Shown in pieces: positions 27,373-39,800 of a DNA stretch of 64,000 bases. The stretch lies in the NCBI RefSeq assembly GCF_963576545.1, contig NC_083651.1, forward strand, positions 12,259,886 to 12,323,885. The letters run 5' to 3'. Each line of letters starts with the position of its first letter. The stretch's first letter is position 1. Below the pieces are notes generated by a model, which saw only the letters and a program-made list of their open reading frames with translations, searched no databases and had not been told where the DNA came from. Source of the stretch: Limanda limanda (lineage: Eukaryota > Chordata > Actinopteri > Pleuronectiformes > Pleuronectidae). A program made the translations under genes and the position numbers.

Positions 27373-28009
27373 TTAGAGAGGGCCATATGATGTCACAGCA
27401 ATTTTAGATTAAAAAAAAGCAGTGTCCTCATTTACACTGTGGAAAATAAACCAAGACAGAGTGTTTCTCAAATGATGTGATCGAGGACAGAAAGAGAATA
27501 CAACTGGTGACCTGACGTCTGTGTTAGTCACACACTTTACCTCAGTGAATCAGAGTCAAACCTCTGTTGCTTTTTGTTCCCTGATGTGATTGGGTTCACA
27601 CCCCCTTGGCTGTGGGACTTGTTGACCTAATAATACACATATAAGAGATATTCTGCTTCTGTCATCTATAGCTGCAATAATGTGTTTTATTTGGATATCA
27701 CATGACTGTTCTTAACTAGTGTGTTCAGACAAAGACCCATTTCAGTAGACAGTCACCGTGTTTGTATCACGCATAGTTTAAAACTATTGCTGTGCAGGAC
27801 AGGACTATATGTATATGTGTGATTTATATGGAAAACTGTTTTTATACAATTTGCTATAAAAGATGTTTTGAAAGTCTAAATTGGGAATAGTTTGTTTGTG
27901 TGTGTACATTTTAAAAGTGTTTTAACTCACTTACAAAAACACATGTAATTTGTACATAGGACGCCCCCTGGTAAGGAAAAATCAGTGAGTGAAAGTGTAA
28001 CAGTAGTGA

Positions 28010-29575
28010 GCCAACACAATTTAATCTGGGTCATCTGCAGAACAGTGCATTTTAAACCATGAGGCCAATGGCAACTCTCAATCATTGCTGTTTTGCTGTG
28101 GATAACTATTGCAATAGAGGAAGTTTTTTTTTTATCTGCTCAGTTCATATGGTCCCACAGACATTTATCACACTAACAGACACAGGCCTGTGGAGTGTAG
28201 ACATTTTTACCCACAGGTGGTAAGAAACTTGACAAAATGGTTATGTTTGGTACTAGGTTAAGTCAAAGAATGGATGCACCTAAGATGCATATTATGTCTA
28301 AATTACAGAGACACCACAGTGCTGTGTGTGGGTGTGGTTCCTGCCAAGCTCCTCCTAATGTTATGACAGATAACCAAGTCCGTTTGAAAGTTGCGGAAAT
28401 CAAATAAGTAAAAGTGCATTTATTGCTAATGTTGTTCTCGAGTGATAGTGACAGTAGAATCTAATGATGACTGACTTTCGTGAACATATGATTTCTCTCA
28501 ATATTCTACCACAGACTGTTGTGTTGTGTGACTTGTCAAAGCTGCATGTTGTTATTTGTGCTTCTGCACAGTGGTGCCATTAATTTCCCAAATCCAAAAA
28601 TGCAGTTTTGAATTAGTTTTAGAAGTAAAGTTTTAGTAAAAGTCGGCAATCATTGCTGTTTTGCTGTGGATTACTTCATAGATGTGATCCCACAGGAATG
28701 TATCACACTAACAGACACAGGCCTGTGGAGTATAGGCATTTTTATCCACAGGTTCTAAGAAACCTGACAAAATGATAATGTTTGGTACAAGAATAAGTCA
28801 AAGAATTCATGCACACAAAGTACATATACAGTAACGTGTATGTTTGTATTGCAAATACACCACAGTGCTGTGTTTGTGGTTTTTGCCAAGTGAGTAAAAG
28901 CGGTTATGACACAGAATGTTTCCTTTAACCAAGTCTATTTGAAAGCTGCAGATACAAAATCAGTAAAAGTACATCTATGTAATGTTTATCTAGAGGTATT
29001 GTAATACCTGCCTCACGTTGATTTGGGATTTCTCTTAATATTCTGCCATAGACTTGTTTTGTGTGACTTGTCAAAGCTGCATGTTGTTTGTGCTTCTGGA
29101 TAGTAGTTGCATGAATTCAAATTAAGTCAAAAACGTGTTTTTAACTGGTTTTAGCAGTAAAGTCTTTGTAAAAGTTGCCAATCACTGCTTATTTGCTGTG
29201 GATTACTATAGATGAGGTGCCACAGTCCCTGACAGAGACAGGCCTGTGGAGTGAAGACATATTTTATGTTTTTGTTTCGAGATTAATACTAAGAATTGAT
29301 GCATACAACGTGTATGTCTGTATTGAAAATAGCAAGTGAGAAATAGTGGTTGTGACACAGAACATTTCCTTTAAGCTTAAGATAAGAAATTAGTAGAAGT
29401 GCCTGTAATGTGTATTAGGGATTGTGACTATAGAACCTCACGATTCCAATAGAATAGGCTTCCCAGGACTTATGATTTCTCTCAATATTCTACCACGTAG
29501 TTTTGTGTTGTGTGACTTGTCAGAGTTGCGTGCATCTGCACAGTGGTGGCATTAATTCCACAATTTAAAGACGCC
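28010..29575. repeat. Three imperfect tandem copies of a ~550-bp unit
   Basis: Matching landmarks recur in the same order. CAATC(A/A)(T/C)TGCT begins at 28079, 28647 and 29179 (spacing 568 and 532 bp). ACAGGCCTGTGGAGT occurs in each copy (about 28182, 28717, 29238). AATATTCT(A/G)CCA(C/T)A is followed by TGTGTGACTTGTCA(A/G)AG in each. Copies have diverged by substitutions and deletions. No reading frame is shared. The array ends about 60 bp before the proposed host-RNA CpG promoter. Confidence 0.85.
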
Positions 29576-29764
29576 GTGTTAAAACAGTCCTTGTAGTGCA
29601 GTGTGTGCAGAAGTGGCTGCGGCACGCCAGGGGTTAACGCGCTGCGGTGGCCTGCGAGATCATTCGAGAGTGCATTTTCAGCGACCAATCAGGGGCGCGG
29701 ATTCCACCGCCCGCTCGGCCAATCGCAGCGATGGGAGGCTCTATCGAATTTGAATGAGGAGTGT

Positions 29765-29936
29765 ATCTTTCGGCGCCATTTTCGAGTGAGCAGCGATCGG
29801 CCGAGCAGCTGCGGGGAGAAGATGCTGCGAACACGGAGCCGCCGTGACGAGCCCAGCGCTCCACATCCAAACTGAACCTCTCCCCCTTCTTCTTCTTCCT
29901 CCTCACAGCAAAGGGAGACCCGCGTTTTCACCAGAG
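29765..29936 (+). ncRNA. Candidate first exon of the host RNA
   Basis: The stretch between the E2F-like site and the donor GTAACT at 29937 has exon-like composition. ATG-started frames here are short and match nothing I recognise. The start is inferred only from promoter geometry. Confidence 0.35.
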
Positions 29937-30146
29937 GTAACTACCAACACCAGCCGTTCCGTGTGGGTTCAGTGGGACGGCGGGACTGGAGGAGGGGGGG
30001 CGGACTACGTGGAGAGGAGACCGACCGTGGCGGGGAGACGTTAGCCGTTTGGCCCGCTTGTTCCCTTCCGAGCTGCTAGCCTGCTAGCTTAGCGTGCTAG
30101 CCCACAGAGAGGGGCTTCTCACTTTGCTGCGCTGTAACGGTAGAAA

Positions 30147-30170
30147 GAAAAAAAAAAAAAAAAAAAAAAA
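30147..30170 (+). repeat. Poly(A) tract in the CpG island
   Basis: A run of about 24 A interrupts the GC-rich promoter island. A T-run at 30301-30310 and another at 30473-30486 follow. They are simple homopolymers and may be length-variable. Confidence 0.8.
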
Positions 30171-30450
30171 GCGCCCATACTGTACGTTTCAACCGGGACG
30201 TGAGGGAGGAAATATGAGGGAGGATATTTATTCTTATTTTCCACACGGGAGACACCTTCAAGTGGCGCATTATTCATCAAAGTTGAAGTGAAACGTACTA
30301 TTTTTTTTTTCCCTCCCCAGTTTTGAGCGGGAGGTGCGGAGGCAGCCAGGCTGGAGCGGAGCCGCAGCTCGGGCGGCCGTGTCAACACCCGCACACGGTC
30401 CCTCCACCGGCCTGGGGGGGGGAATAAAAAGCCCAACGAGGGGCAGACAC

Positions 30451-33400
30451 AGTGCCTTTTGTGGTAACTTCATTTTTTTTTTTTTTACCAGGCTTGTTAG
30501 CGGAGGCAGATTTTTTTCCCCCTTGTGAATGGTTATGACGATGTGTTCCGTTTCAAGCGTTTTTTCGGTGCTTGTTGTAAAGAAAACACCTAAGTTGGTC
30601 AGTGATGTTGCAGCCAGGGATGACTTTAATTTGAATTTTTCCGAGTGGTTGGGTGTTGAGGTGTGTGCGGTCTTAAGGTTACTGACAGCTCTCGTATTAA
30701 TGCAACCTGGATTAATGATTAACTTAACCTCACCCAGTGTTAAGAGCCGGCCTCGTGTTTGTACGTGTAAACACGTTTGAATATGTAGAAATTATCAACG
30801 TGGCTCTCGGCCAAGTGACAGCAGCCATAGGTGGCAACTGATGATGGTTCAACTTTAACAGCCTGTTAAACGGCAGACGAATGACTCATAACCACTAACG
30901 ATGCAGTAAAGTGGAATCAACGTTAGTAAATAAAAAAAATAAGATATTTATTGTTGTGGGGCTTAGGTGTTTTTTGGTTCGGAGGATTTTCAGTCATTGC
31001 CTTCTGTGTCATTCAGCCTTCTCTTTTTTTCCTTTTTTTTTGCCTCGCTCCACTTTCCGTGTGCTGTGATTAAATTCATCTACGTGTACATTAAAGGGGG
31101 GAATCTGATCGGTTTAGGAGGGAAGTGACTAAACGGACCAGGTCAGTCGTTACTGCAGGGGTTGCATGTATGATATTTTATTCTGCCTTGTGCTTCTCCT
31201 CACGAACATGACTACTTATCTATTAAAGCATTAGGGAGGAAAAGACAGGCTCCATATAATTGTGAGTCTAAACCCGCCCCTTTTACGTCCTTCTTGCACA
31301 GATCGGTTTAATGTGTTACATAATGCGAGGCCTTTCCTATCTTCTACATGGCTGCTTGTATTCAAACACATAATCGGATACATTTGTCAAGTATCATGTT
31401 TGAACTTCTACATCAAAATGATTCATTTTAACCTCAATCTGAACCAGGGGCCGAGGGCAGCCACTTCTGTCCAGTTTCCCATGGAAGATGTGTTTCCTTG
31501 GCATGTCACATCTGACAGTGTACGTACTCATAGCATTTTCCCAGATTTGTTATTTTCACATTCACGCTCTGCAAAGACTTGCGCTTATACTTTGATTACA
31601 TATGCATGACCCAAATGATGATGTGAGTATAGCTTGAATTAAGTCACAGATCTTATCTGTATGAAATAGTTAGGTGCAGACATGGGGCAGCATTTCCACT
31701 ATTAACCTCCCATGTCAATATAGCTAGATTCATTTTTTAGGGTATTTAGTTGAAGTGAAATCCACTGTATGATACGAGGGAGAGATCTTTTCACTGCCAT
31801 ACACCCGAGTTAAGATGTTGAAGAGGAAATTATTGTACTAAGAGACCTGATGTGTCATGGACAAAAATATTTAATCTGTACGTGTATGAAATGTATTGAG
31901 TAGTATGATGACTAAAGTTGTTACAGGCAACTGATTATCTGCTTCAGGAAAAAAATATTTAATAATTTGTTGCTGTACACCATGTTGTGTATTTAAAATT
32001 AATGGGTTGTTCTGTACATTACTGGTGTAGGTATGTCGTTTTTCATGCTCTTATGTGAAAAACACAAAAAAATGCTCATCTATTCATAAGGATGTATTTT
32101 TTAATAAATATTTCCATATATTTGGGTAGAGTGGGTGTAAAATATATATATTTTTACTATATTATAGACTGGATTTTTAAGAAATGGCTGTAAGGACAGT
32201 GGTATATGTAGCATGTGTACGCAACAATTCAAATGAGTACATTTGCCTCCTTATTTCTTTCTTACAGTCCAAATTGTATGCCACACCTTTCATGATGTAA
32301 TTTCAGCCAAATTGCCATAAGCACTTCAAAAGATAGGAAGTCAAACGATTCACTGTCAGTTTATTTGTTGAAATGGAAAAAAAATTCTGCAATACACTTC
32401 ATAGAAGGTACTACTGTTTTAGCTGAAACGGCATAGGAGATGACTAAATATGAGTTTCATTAAATTGATGGAACCATTTTATCAGTTTAACAATATCAAC
32501 TACAGTGTGTACCTAATGTTATTAAAAAGTACAGATTTTAATTTGTGGGTATAATTTCTAGAAGGTCAGAGGTAGGGTTTTGTCAAGGTGAAATTATAAG
32601 ATCACAACTTTCTTAGTTTTATAATGGATATCTGTTGTGCTCATACAGGTGAAATATTTTGCTCTTATTCAGTTGAAGGAGGATTACAGCATTGTTGACT
32701 CTGTGTTTATGCAGTTGTCGGATTAGTGGTGTATTTTAACAGTTTTTATTCCTGTGTGGCCTACAATTACTCTCCTTTTAAATGATACAGGTCTGTGACT
32801 CCCTCCATTTTCTGCTATTTGCCTTTTCAATATTTTTGTACAGCACCGTTGTGCTGTTTCAGACTGTTAGCATGACATTCTGTGACTCATCATTCTGTCT
32901 TCTCAGACCCCTCCGGCAAAATGGGCTCCCACCCCCATTTCCTGGTGAAACTGTGCCTCTCTTCTTGTACTTGCTCTCATGTGTTGTAGCCTGGCTACAG
33001 AGAACCCCCCACCCTTCTCTTCCTTCTTTCTGCACCACTCAGCACAAACTTTATAGTATTCAAATTTGCTGTGATGGGGAAAGGTTTTCACGGCCCGTGT
33101 TGGTTATTTTACAGGCGGTGGCTTTGGTTTTGGTTCCATGACTGAGTGGTATTAAATAGAACCTGTCAAATGGTTTTATATGCATTTGTCAGTTCCTTCG
33201 TAGACATCATTTTAATCCTGGACTAATCTAAATAGTGGTAATTCTAGGTAAACCTTGAGTTCATGGGATATTCGGTGAAAAGAAGTGTGTTTATTTATTC
33301 TGGTGTGTTTAACCATAAAGTTGAGGCTGATAACATTAGTGGCAGCAGTGCAGAATATAAGGGTGCCAAGTCCTTGCATGCTTCTTACAAGCATATGTTT

Positions 33401-36400
33401 TGCATTGGCTTTGATGTTTGCATACAGTATGAACTGCATCACTATAGTGCACAGGGCTTTACACCTGTTTCATTAAATGAAAATACTCTTTTAAAGTAGT
33501 GTATGGTGATTGCATTAACAATTTTGGAATAATTGTCAACTTAACTGCTGTTATGGTTTGTGTATACTAGCCACATTTTGGTAAATCCGGTAAATTAAAA
33601 CAGTCAGCAAGATAATCGTTTGTGTATGGGGGGGATTCAAAGGTCAAACGCTTTTCTTAAAAATCTGATCTTTTGTCCAGTTTCATTGAAAGCTTGTGAT
33701 TCCCTTTTATTTATTTTTATTTTAATTTAGAAAAATTATTTATTTATTCTGTCTCTGCAGAAATACTTTTAAACTCGTACAGTGTGTTCAAAATCAACAC
33801 GCTAGCTGTTACAGTGCTGTTGAATTCTCTGCTTGATAATTAAATTTAATTAAAATGTGGTAATATGATAACCTGCAATAGCACTGGCAGTAAGATTTGA
33901 TATAGCAAGACGATTCCTCCTCTGACAAGACACACATGGGCTTCTAATTTCTGTGGCTCTAGTCATTTTTAACCCAAGGGTGTAAAATTTTTATTACAAT
34001 ATTATTGCGTGAGCGATTAGATTGAAAAGACTTAAATATTGGTGGCTATGTATTTCTGTATTATTTGCCCTAACTTGGTTATGCAGATGAAACCTCAACC
34101 CCTGCTCTAAAGTCAGGCAGTGTGCTTTAGTGCACAGAGCTCAGATACTTTTACACTGTGTCACCAACAATTTCTCTTGTTGGTTCAGTTTTTTTAAGTC
34201 TGATTCGGACAGATAACTTGGTATATTTCCAATAGTAATATTGGCACTAATATTTGTTGGATTTACTGAGGTAACTTAAGTTGTTCTGCTCGTGTGTAAA
34301 TGTCACTGTGTACAGCTGGTGTTAGGAAGGTCAAGCCTAGCAAAGGAATTAGGTGACATTAAAAAAAACATTTTTTATAAATGCACACAAAAGCCACATT
34401 CCCTTTTCTTAAATAAAAATTATTTATTTTATTTTTGTTAATGTGCTTATTCAGTCAACAGTGTAACGAGTCATTGGGAAGCTTTATTATTTTAGTATAA
34501 AAGATTTTGTGGGTGTTTTATTTCTACAATGTAAACCAGAGTAATGTCGGTATCTGAATTAAACCTAGTTATAGGCATTTATAGTATAGTAAACTATAGT
34601 GTGTGTTTGTGTAAGAGTGACTGGGTGTGCCGTTCAATTCTCACACTTTGCTTCCTCTTTTTCCCTTCTTGCTGATGTGTGTATGCACATAACTTGCAGT
34701 ACTGCACACTTTACATGGATATTATTATTTCAGCCTTACTGGTTAATCTTTAATAGTGCTTCACTGCAATGAAAAAAACCGTTGTGGCAGTCATGTTAAA
34801 GGTTTTGGTAGTTAATAAAATAGATTTTTTTTAGATGGTTGTAACCATGCTCTTTTATAGTTTAATGCTTTTGGTCAAGTGTAAATCAGGACCTTGTGTT
34901 CTTTTGTAATTGCATCACAGTGTGCTTTGTCTGCATCCTGTTTATTGCTGCTCTGTCTTTTTCGTGCCAGTTGGAGGAAGCTTAAGATTGTTCAAGTGAA
35001 GTTGTAAATAACGGGAAATTATTTTGATAAAAAATAATATTAAGTCATATTAAGTATACGTTAAAATGCTTTTTTCTATACACAGGGAACCGCGATTGTG
35101 AGTTTGCTTAAAATATTCCACCACACACGCTGGTGTGTTAGGGTTGGTGTGAAAGACACTGCTGTTGGTCTTAAAATTTGCTCAAAAAGCTCAAATAGAG
35201 GCTTTGACTATTATTAAATCTTATAAGATGTGCCCTTTCATAAGCCATGCTCCAAGTGACTAATTGAAAACCGTACAATGAATCATTAATCAGTACGCTC
35301 CGTGTTAGATGTGAGTGTGCTTTCAACAGCTGGTTTCAGACAATATTTAAAAATACTGTCCCTTGGATTTATATTTGAAATTAATTTCATTCGAATTTTT
35401 ATTTTTATTTCTTATCCTGGTTTTCAGATGGTTGTATTTATATTGTGAACCTTGGGTGTAAAGAGTCCCTCTGTCACAGTGACACCTAACAGTAAATGGA
35501 GGGGGTGGTGTAAACATGTGGAGTGACACAATTACGGAGGTCACTCTTGCATTTCTGCTGGAAATGTCCTGGGAAAATGTGTTATTCAGTTGATGATCTG
35601 CAGGTTTCTGTTTTGTCAAGTTTCAAAACTTTTCCATTATTCATTTGACAAGATACGGCTGCAGATTCCAGGGAATCTCAGTCACTCTTCCTGTGTCTGT
35701 GGTTTTCCTAACAGGTTTTTCTAAGTTTGACATGTATGTAACAGAGCAGTGCTTCACAGGTAGCATCCTTGTTCTACAATGAACAATCACATTATTCACC
35801 ACCTCCTGTTTTGCATTTAGACTTACCACACAAAGCGTTTTCATTAGAAGATGAGATACATTTGTTTCCATATTATTTTCATGTCATCACTACCAACCAC
35901 CTCTTTATTATAGAGGAACTGGTTTGGTATTTGCTTTTACGACTGGAGAGATCACATGCTGCCCCAGTGGGCGATTAAAAAACATTGTCACACTATCTAC
36001 AGTTGTGGCACAGTGTACATATAATATTTTTTACTGTATTTTGTGGGCACATACACAGGACAATGATTTTGCTAGCCTTACACCTGGTGTTTGTCTGGCT
36101 TAAAATGTACATGAGATGTGTGTGTATTTGTATCTATCTATCTTCTTTGACAGTAACTTTAACTTAGACAAATGGAAGGCTACATATACTCTGAAACTAT
36201 ATTAATCAGTAGTAGTAATGACTGCCAAACTTGGTGTCTGTGTCTGCATATATTACTTTTTTTAGTAGCTTTTTTCAATGCTCCGTTGACTTATGGTAGA
36301 AAGCATTATAAATACAATAAGGAACTCAAATTTGCATGGATGTTTTCATGTGGATAGATGTGATTGCCAGTCAGGTTTTATTTCCCCACAGCCAAGGATG

Positions 36401-36987
36401 TCAAAGCAGATCTCTCCTTTAGTTTGTGCTTATACAGGCAGAAGACGCAGACTAGAAGAGGCCAGCCCAGACCACTTGATGGAGGTGATCGGCTGTCATG
36501 TCCAGGTCCTTATACCCGATGGGGTGTAGGGGGTTACTTGACCCTCAACCTTGGGGTCAGGTGACTCTTTGAGGCCATTGTTTGAGGAGCAAATGTTGTA
36601 GGAAAGGGTTAAAAGGCTGAGCTGTGAAGGTGACATGTCCGGGCATGCTTCCTTAAAGGAAAGTGAGGAAAAATAGGGAGAGGTTAGAGTCCTTGATGGG
36701 AACAATTCAACTTATACTTATAAAGAAATTGTCTGCTTAAAAGAAACGTACACAACTTACCTGGTGAGTTCCATTTGTGTGCGTTTGTTTGGTAATTTAT
36801 AATGATGGACAGAGTAAAGTAGTTGTTTCAAGACTGATTTGGTTTTATTCATTCAGTATTGTCTGAGCTTGACATATAAGATGATTCAAGGAAGTTTGTG
36901 GAAATTGTGTGTATCTCAGTTTTTTTTTCTTTGCGTCATAAGAACGAGCACCCACAGAAAAATAGATAAAAAATACCGATACACCCA
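30451..36987. other. Presumed first intron(s) of the host RNA
   Basis: About 6.5 kb of AT-rich DNA has no coding exons. One weak exon candidate is listed separately. No transposon is recognised, in contrast with the flanking DNA. Confidence 0.4.
36392..36485 (+). ncRNA. Possible internal exon of the host RNA (weak)
   Basis: A good acceptor (TTTTATTTCCCCACAG) precedes 36392, and a GAG|GTGATC donor-like site follows 36485. This is in the interval between the proposed promoter and the microRNAs. There is no conservation evidence in hand and the call is weak. Confidence 0.15.
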
Positions 36988-37140
36988 TAATTACCTCCAC
37001 CAACGGGAAGACATATTTTTACCTTTGTTTGTCAGCAGGATTACGCAAAAATTCTGACCAGATTTCCATGAAAGTTGGTCAGAGGATGGGACAGGGGCCA
37101 AGAAAGAAATCATGGAAAGGGACTTATCCAGGATATTTTT
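36988..37140 (-). mobile_element. Dispersed repeat of the same family (copy D, 3' end only, reversed)
   Basis: TTACCTCCACCAACGGGAAG, TTTGTTTGTCAGCAGGATTA and TTTCCATGAAAGTTGGTCAG are the reverse complement of the family 3' end. The rest is missing. Confidence 0.65.
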
Positions 37141-39104
37141 TCTTTAAAGTTGCCAGATTTAGTTAGAGTTTATTTCTTCTATTTCATTCCTTTTATTTTT
37201 TTTTATTCATTTTTTATAAATTTCCTAGGAAATAATTTGTGAATCTTGATGAAAAGGAATCTGGCATATTTAGGGAAATAAAATCTATGAGTAGGAGCCG
37301 GTTGGTGCTTAGGAAGGCTTCCTAAGATTGCCATTCTAGTTGATGTTAGAAATGACAGGTGCCCCGTCCATCCCCAAGTTTCAAGAAATCTTGTCTTCAG
37401 ATTTCTTATTGTCTGAACAGCTTAAACTGATGTTTCAGTTTAGAAAGATAAAAGGGGAACATCCAAATGATTGGGAAGATGAACAGATGTTTGGCCTTTT
37501 TTGATCTAACAATACATTTTATGACACTTGTAATTGTTTACTTTTTCGATTGCTCATATCATTTAACTAGGCACTGCTTCCAACACCTGACTTTTCTCCC
37601 TCTTTTTGCCCAGGATATGAGGCACTGGACAGGTGATGTGGACCATAGTATCCCTATTACATGGAGATTTGTCACATCCCAGAGATTTGATGTTAAGTGA
37701 ATCAACCTCAGTACAACGTGTGTTGGCTGAGGCATAATTATTGTCCGTGATTGAAGGTTCAGGCTCCAACTCATTAATTTGAAAAGGAGTTTAAAGCACA
37801 AGCTGGTCCTGACTGTCTTCTCAGCCTCCTGCTACTGTCAAGTTTGTACAGAATTGTTACACCCGTGTTCTCCCCCCTTTTTGGTCAGCATATTTCAGCT
37901 GTAATCATTAAGGTTTATCACCAACAATCTGCAAAAATCTACTTTTCTGCAGATCTTGACCTGCTTGCACCGAATATCAACTGAGATCAAAAACAATTTG
38001 CGATGAATGTACAGCAAGTGAAAAGGGCACTGGAGGTGTAGTTAAAACTTGGAGGCTTCATAGAATAATAAATTAAAGATTGAGTTTATTTAGCAGCTTA
38101 CCATTTTCTAAACTAAATCACAGGTCTTTGACTTCTGGCCCATGCACACTTTATCAGTTTATTGTGCCATCTATCCGTGAACTTGTTCAGTTGCATTATA
38201 ATACAATTTGAGCCGTGACCAATTTGGTGTTTGTGGGAAACTGACCTCCAGAGTAAACAACAAAATGTTTCTACAGTTATAAAATGTTCCTTTCTCAAGA
38301 ACATGAAGGAAATGCCTTTTTATTTTTTGTATAAGTATGCACGTTAGATGTCATTAGATTGAGGCTCTGTCCATTTTAGACCAAGGTCATGATTACAGGT
38401 CCATTGAGACCTCTAGTGGCAACACAAGCTGGACCCAATCTCATGCATGATTACTATTAAGATTCAGTTTAACACGTTTATGCACAAACAAATATTTGCT
38501 TTTGTTGTTTTTTTATTAAACAGTAGTCACTCACAATAGCCAAAATAAAGGGCTAGTATTTTGAGGAGGTATGATTGAAATGGTCATGTTTTTACTTATT
38601 GTTATCTAAGTGATTATATTTGAACCCAAGCATTCTCAACAGTTTAGTGAGATTCTTTCTCTGACAAGTCAACCTCTTTTTAAACCTGGTCAAATCTGTC
38701 AATAGCACCCATGTGTTTATAAGGGCATGAAGGATGCCATAGTATTACAGTGGTAAGCTGACCGTGACTTAATTCTGATGCAGACTGATCAATTGTCCCT
38801 TGTCAGTCCTTCCCTTTTGTTTATGCAGAGCCTAGCTGACACTAATTTACCTTTTTATGTAAAATTATTTTAACTTTTGGTTATGCCACTCCATTTTTCT
38901 AATTGGCCGATGATGTCTTTCACCCCATACATAAAGTTGTTTCTTCTAAAATATGTGGGGTGTATGGTTGGATAAAAATTGCAAATGATTTTGGGGTCAG
39001 ATTTAGTCACATTGGCTGTGCTACCACATAGTTTGTCACTGCAGAAACCAAAATTAATTTTTTTAGAATTTTTTTTTTTCTGATTTTGGAAGTACTTCAG
39101 TGCT
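37141..39104. other. Gene-free AT-rich DNA upstream of the microRNAs
   Basis: No gene or repeat is recognised until the Tc1-like fragment at 39105. Confidence 0.5.
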
Positions 39105-39262
39105 CTGACCTCAACCCCATTGGAAGCAGACATTGAGCCACATATCTCTCAACATCAATGTGTGATCTCACATTTTGGCTTAATTGGTCCAGACCTCATC
39201 AGTGAGGTTCAAAATATTTTGAAATGCTTTCCCAAAAGAGTTGAGACTGTAATAACAGCTAG
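39105..39262 (+). pseudogene. Decayed Tc1/mariner transposase 3' fragment
   Basis: The run GACCTCAACCCCATTGGA, then AACATCAATGTGTGATCTCAC, CTTTCCCAAAAGAGTTGAGA and ACTGTAATAACAGCTAG aligns by eye with the C-terminal end of fish Tc1 transposases (the D-x-N-P-I-E region followed by LP-RV-AVI-A). It has frameshifts and stops and cannot encode a protein. It lies about 100 bases upstream of the host-RNA acceptor. Confidence 0.7.
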
Positions 39263-39440
39263 ATTGAAACATTCTGTTTTTCAAACGTTTTGGTGAGATA
39301 GTGCATTGACATTGAGTACTGTCTTTACTGACTGCTGTCTTTTTTTTCTGTGTTTCAGATGGAGAGCCTGTTTATGTGAAACTTCTGCAAGTCTGCAAAA
39401 GACACTGATCATCTGAGTGTATTTTAGGCAGATACACAAA

Positions 39441-39492
39441 AGGTTATAAGTCTTTACCAGTCTCCAAAAAACGTGGTAAAGACTTATAGCCT
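39441..39492 (+). other. 19-bp near-perfect inverted repeat (hairpin) upstream of miR-15a
   Basis: The arm at 39441-39459 (AGGTTATAAGTCTTTACCA) is the reverse complement of 39474-39492 except for one position that would be a G-U pair in RNA. The loop is 14 nt. Its 3' end lies 84 bases before mature miR-15a, inside the proposed host-RNA exon. The stem is shorter than a usual pre-miRNA stem and does not extend past the arms. Confidence 0.85.
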
Positions 39493-39559
39493 GGAAGACG
39501 GAGCAGAGCGTGCAATCACAAAGATAAAAGAGAATTTGGAAGAGGAGCGACCGGGACAG

Positions 39560-39645
39560 CAGATCTGGTGATGCTGTAGCAGCACGGAATGGTTTGTGGG
39601 TTGTACTGAGATGCAGGCCATACTGTGCTGCAGCAGGAAAACCAG
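39560..39645 (+). ncRNA. mir15a: pre-miR-15a hairpin
   Basis: The mature 5p strand is at 39577-39598 and begins with the miR-15/16 family seed AGCAGCA at nt 2-8. The rest matches fish miR-15a except for G instead of A at nt 10. The 3p arm (CAGGCCATACTGTGCTGC, about 39614-39631) pairs with it through one A-A mismatch and G-U wobbles, and the loop is TTGTACTGAGATG-like. The seed silences cell-cycle and survival genes (cyclins, BCL2 in mammals). It is the first of a two-hairpin cluster, with mature strands starting 238 bases apart. It sits tail-to-tail with TRIM13, as the human DLEU2-hosted cluster does. Precursor ends are approximate. Confidence 0.95.
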
Positions 39646-39800
39646 AAATTACAACCGGAATGTCACCGTACACATTCCAACCTGTTACCTTTTTCACTGT
39701 TGACAATCACACCTGCATATACAGTAGTCTCCACAGTCTGAAGTGATACCACACACAGTTGTTCCTGTTCCTGATATCAAAAGTGATCAACCTCATCTGC

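Larger units (their letters stand above)
29640..30450 (+). promoter_or_regulatory. CpG-island promoter, proposed start of the miR-15a/16 host RNA
   Basis: CpG-rich, TATA-less DNA stands out from AT-rich flanks. CCAAT boxes are at 29685-29689 and 29719-29723 (34 bp apart). A CHR-like TTTGAA is at 29749-29754 and an E2F-like TTTCGGCGCC at 29768-29777, overlapping a GCCATTTT YY1-like motif. A good donor CAGAG|GTAACT ends a candidate first exon at 29936. No coding exon is found downstream on the + strand until the microRNAs 9.6 kb away, so a non-coding host transcript is the simplest reading. Human DLEU2 also begins at a CpG promoter upstream of miR-15a. A divergent DLEU1-like RNA is possible but has no direct support. 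Confidence 0.55.
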
